Part shown: positions 61,651 through 64,000 of the stretch, one piece after another | Numbering within the stretch: the first letter of the stretch is position 1 | How the letters are laid out: every line of letters starts with the position of its first letter | DNA from: Caballeronia zhejiangensis | GTDB lineage: Bacteria; Pseudomonadota; Gammaproteobacteria; Burkholderiales; Burkholderiaceae | Direction of reading: 5' to 3' | DNA length: 64,000 bases | NCBI RefSeq assembly: GCF_000698575.1 | Contig: NZ_JFHD01000003.1 | Location: forward strand, 62,001 to 126,000 | Notes under the pieces: model-generated | Seen by the model: only the letters and a program-made list of their open reading frames with translations | Told to the model about the DNA's origin: nothing | Databases searched by the model: none | Translations under genes and position numbers: made by a program

Positions 61651-63555
61651 CTATGGCGCGGCGACCGCACTGTCGACGGCTTGAGTCAGTTGCGCGATAT
61701 CGACCGGCTTCGTGAAGTGAAAATCGAATCCGGCGTCTGTTGTGCGCGCCCGGTCCTGTTGCTGACCCCAGCCGGTGACGGCAATGAGCGTCACGTCGTG
61801 CGTCGAGGGCGTTGCCCGTATGCGGCGCGCGACGTCGAGCCCGCTCATGCCCGGCAAGCCGAGGTCGAGCAAGATCACGTTCGGGTTGTATTCGCCGAGG
61901 AGTTCGATCGCCTCTTCGCCGGAATAGACTGTTCGTACATCGTGTCCCTGCATCTCCAGAAACGCCGTCATTGCGTCCGCTGCATCGACGTTGTCGTCGA
62001 CGACCAGGATCCGGCGCTTCGGGGCCGACGCGTGAACGGCAAGCGCAGCGCGTGTTGGCGCCGGCATAGGCAACACGCGCGACGTCGCGGGCAGATGAAT
62101 GGCAAAGCAGCTCCCCCGATCCTTTCCGCCACTCGACGCGGTGAGTCGGCCTCCATGCAGCTCGATGAGCGATTTGGACAGCGCGAGTCCGATGCCAAGA
62201 CCGCCCTGCCGATGCTGATCTCGATTGACCTGGGAAAACATCGCGAAGATCGCCGACAGTTTGTCCGGCTCGATGCCGATACCGTTGTCCGTGACCGACA
62301 GGACGATCTCGGCGTCGTCAGCCGTCGCCGCGAGTTCGATGCGCCCGCCCGGTGGCGTGTACTTCGCCGCGTTCATCAGCAGGTTGGCCAGCACTTGCGC
62401 GAGCCGGAGCCGGTCCGCCTCGATATGCAATGGTCTGACGGGCGGCTTGATGACGAGCTCGTGCCCCTTGCCTGCGAGGATCGGTCTCGCGATTTCGACC
62501 GCTTCGTCGACGACTTCGCGCATCGCCACGGCCTCTTTGCGCAGCTTGAGCGCGCCGCGCGTGATGCGCGACACGTCCAGCAAGTCGTCGAGCAGAAGCG
62601 CCATCGCGGCCGACTGCCGGCGCAGCACGCTGATGCACCAGATCCTGCGCTCTTCCGTCAAGTTCGGCTGTTCGAGTATCTCCGCGACGTGTCGGATCGG
62701 CGCGAGCGGATTACGCAATTCATGTGCGAGCGTCGCGAGAAACTCGTCCTTGCGGCGGTCAGCCTCCGAAAGGGCCTGTTCGGCCCGCACGCGTGGCGTC
62801 ACGTCTCCGAACCACGCCACGACCGAACCGTCCAGAGACGCCGCGACGACGTGAAACCACTGCTCGCCGTTTTCACCCGATACGCGTATGTCGAAGGCCT
62901 CTCTTCCCGGGCGCTGGGCGAGCGGTGTGAGCCGCTCGAGCAGCATGTTCGCCTCCCACCCGGCCGGACGCACATATGCCGTGGAACTGCCGATCACGAC
63001 TGCGGCGTTCTGATTGAAAAGCTGGGCGGCCGCCTTGTTCAGATAGTCCCATCGAAACTCGGCGATGCGGCCCTCGCGAACGACCGGGGTCAGGATGACG
63101 AACGGGACGCCTGCGCTGTCCAGGGCCACGTCGAACCGGTGTCGCGCCTGGCGCTCGACCTGCAGAAGGCGATCCGTGGCCTCCTGCGTAGCGGCTTCGG
63201 CGCTTCCTGCACGCCGCGCCACCTTGGCGAGTTGCTGCCCGGCCGCCACCAGAAATGCCCCGACCAACGCGTATGCCACCAGTACGATGCGGTCGTCGTG
63301 TTGCAGAACGGCCAGACTGCCGACGGGCGGCATCCAGAGCGCGCCGAAGGCCATGCCGCTCACGAGAAGCAGCGATCCCGACCACGCGCCGAACAGCACC
63401 GTGATCAACGGAAGCGTCGCGCTGAAGAAGAGGAATGTCAGCCGTCCGTGGGCAACCATCGTCAGCGCCTGCTGAGCTGTCACGATAACGGCGGTAGCTG
63501 CAATACCGAAGACCAGGCGCTGTTTCGGTGGATATTGGGCGATGCGTACGATCAT
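61651..63555 (-). CDS. hybrid sensor histidine kinase with receiver domain
   Basis: A 634-residue membrane kinase. The N-terminus has about four transmembrane helices (residues 15-110). A PAS-like domain follows (about 140-270). The HisKA domain has the phosphorylated histidine in LATLAHELRNPLAP. The ATPase domain includes LLMNAAKYTPPGG (N box) and GGLGIGLAL (G box). A C-terminal receiver domain starts near RRILVVDDNVDAAD, with the acceptor aspartate in ILLDLGLPG. No partner response regulator with a DNA-binding domain is next to it. Confidence 0.88.
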   Translation of the reverse strand: MIVRIAQYPPKQRLVFGIAATAVIVTAQQALTMVAHGRLTFLFFSATLPLITVLFGAWSGSLLLVSGMAFGALWMPPVGSLAVLQHDDRIVLVAYALVGAFLVAAGQQLAKVARRAGSAEAATQEATDRLLQVERQARHRFDVALDSAGVPFVILTPVVREGRIAEFRWDYLNKAAAQLFNQNAAVVIGSSTAYVRPAGWEANMLLERLTPLAQRPGREAFDIRVSGENGEQWFHVVAASLDGSVVAWFGDVTPRVRAEQALSEADRRKDEFLATLAHELRNPLAPIRHVAEILEQPNLTEERRIWCISVLRRQSAAMALLLDDLLDVSRITRGALKLRKEAVAMREVVDEAVEIARPILAGKGHELVIKPPVRPLHIEADRLRLAQVLANLLMNAAKYTPPGGRIELAATADDAEIVLSVTDNGIGIEPDKLSAIFAMFSQVNRDQHRQGGLGIGLALSKSLIELHGGRLTASSGGKDRGSCFAIHLPATSRVLPMPAPTRAALAVHASAPKRRILVVDDNVDAADAMTAFLEMQGHDVRTVYSGEEAIELLGEYNPNVILLDLGLPGMSGLDVARRIRATPSTHDVTLIAVTGWGQQQDRARTTDAGFDFHFTKPVDIAQLTQAVDSAVAAP

Positions 63556-63930
63556 GGTCGTGACTCGATTGGGCTGGTTGTTATCCTGTCCACTGTGCAG
63601 TCTTTGTTCCTATCTTCTCGCGACTTGCAGAGCGTTGGAATCCGCTGCCGGCGGAACTCGGTGCCCCTCGCTCGGTCAGCGAGTCGGGTCCGAGTCGCCA
63701 ACAAAAAAGCGCCGACTCCATTACGGGGGCGGCGCTTGAAAGTCCGTCAAAGAAGCGAGATTCCGACGAACCTGAGAGACCTGAATTCTAGGCAGAAAGG
63801 TCCACCGGTTCTAATAGCATCGCGTGATGGCTCGGATAAAACTTTCTTATATCGGGATTACACAGGATGACTCTTGCCTTTCTTTTTGGTGCCTTGGCTC
63901 GGCACGACGAAGCCGGCCCGCCACCCGCCA
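63556..63930. other. intergenic region with terminator of the next minus-strand gene
   Basis: A gap of 375 bases between the hybrid kinase start and the last gene of the window. Apart from the terminator at 63703-63737 I see no gene or operator in it. The kinase promoter should be within the first 100 bases. Confidence 0.6.
63703..63737 (-). terminator. intrinsic terminator for the gene to the right
   Basis: An 8-bp inverted repeat (63707-63714 and 63730-63737) encloses a 15-base loop. On the minus strand it is followed by six T residues (A-run at 63703-63708), as required for a transcript running leftward from the gene at 63931. Confidence 0.75.
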
Positions 63931-64000
63931 TCACCGCAGCGGCGCGATCCCGTCCGCGACGCCGGCTGGCATGCAGATATGCTTGAGCTCGGTGAAATCC
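63931..64000 (-). CDS. 3' end of an unidentified minus-strand gene
   Basis: The minus strand reads in one frame for 22 codons from the window edge to a TGA at 63931-63933, ending DFTELKHICMPAGVADGIA and three more residues. The FTELKH pattern recalls the C-terminus of some aldehyde dehydrogenases, which would fit the neighbouring alcohol dehydrogenases, but this is a weak impression. A matching terminator lies 194 bases downstream. Confidence 0.45.
   Translation of the reverse strand, partial: DFTELKHICMPAGVADGIAPLR

Noticed and set aside
61606-63870. Open frame of 754 codons on the plus strand
   Set aside because: It mirrors the hybrid kinase, whose domains are intact on the other strand.
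1-64000. tRNA, rRNA, CRISPR, insertion sequences or prophage genes
   Set aside because: I looked for cloverleaf ends, repeat-spacer periodicity, transposase motifs and phage structural genes and saw none.

Overview
The window is high-GC proteobacterial DNA with short intergenic gaps, ATGA or GTGA start/stop overlaps and AGGAG-type ribosome binding sites. Gene content (pic and Urt/Ami catabolic operons, a fused EIIA-HPr-EI PTS protein, many MHS, ACS and OFA family transporters, LysR/GntR/MarR/DeoR regulators) suggests a soil or plant-associated betaproteobacterium of the Burkholderiaceae, such as Caballeronia or Paraburkholderia. That placement is an inference from gene types, not from an alignment. 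I saw no rRNA, tRNA, CRISPR array, insertion sequence or phage module.

Layout. 1-5760: a sugar operon with a PfkB kinase, two permeases, a periplasmic binding protein and a double ATPase, ending at a bidirectional terminator and facing a DeoR regulator. 5763-12848: mixed genes, namely a RibD/DHFR-like reductase, a YeeE/YedE transporter, a small secreted repeat protein, a Fur-controlled DUF3649/PepSY/DUF3325 membrane operon, a D-serine dehydratase-like enzyme and the remnant of an EamA exporter.

13015-30222 is the richest block: an apparently complete picolinate (pyridine-2-carboxylate) degradation locus. A three-subunit molybdenum hydroxylase (PicA-type) would make 6-hydroxypicolinate. A four-component Rieske oxygenase (PicB-type) would make 3,6-dihydroxypicolinate. 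An amidohydrolase-fold decarboxylase (PicC) would give 2,5-dihydroxypyridine. PicD, PicE, PicF and PicG would take this to fumarate through N-formylmaleamate, maleamate and maleate. Three transporters and a MarR regulator (PicR) complete it. Four copies of a TCAG-N4-CTGA palindrome lie before the two catabolic operons and in the picR/transporter gap, which ties the locus together as one regulon.

30224-38382: a GlcNAc-type PTS pair, a small DUF6900-like protein, a LysR regulator, an ACS-family transporter and a class II aldolase. 38547-48665: a urea/short-chain-amide operon with a Urt-type ABC importer, an acetamidase/formamidase, an AmiC-like sensor and an AmiR-like ANTAR antiterminator, followed by an SDR and an amidase. 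Its 5' leader holds two stem-loops with A..G.. hexaloops running into a 16-bp intrinsic terminator, which is the arrangement expected for an ANTAR-controlled antiterminator, so the last regulator of the operon probably controls its own leader.

48729-55086: an EamA exporter/LysR pair and a RidA-GntR-gamma-glutamyltransferase-MFS group. 55192-63555: an MRJP/yellow-family secreted protein, three zinc-dependent alcohol/formaldehyde dehydrogenases, a membrane SRPBCC protein and a hybrid sensor kinase. The window ends in the 3' end of an unidentified minus-strand gene with its terminator.
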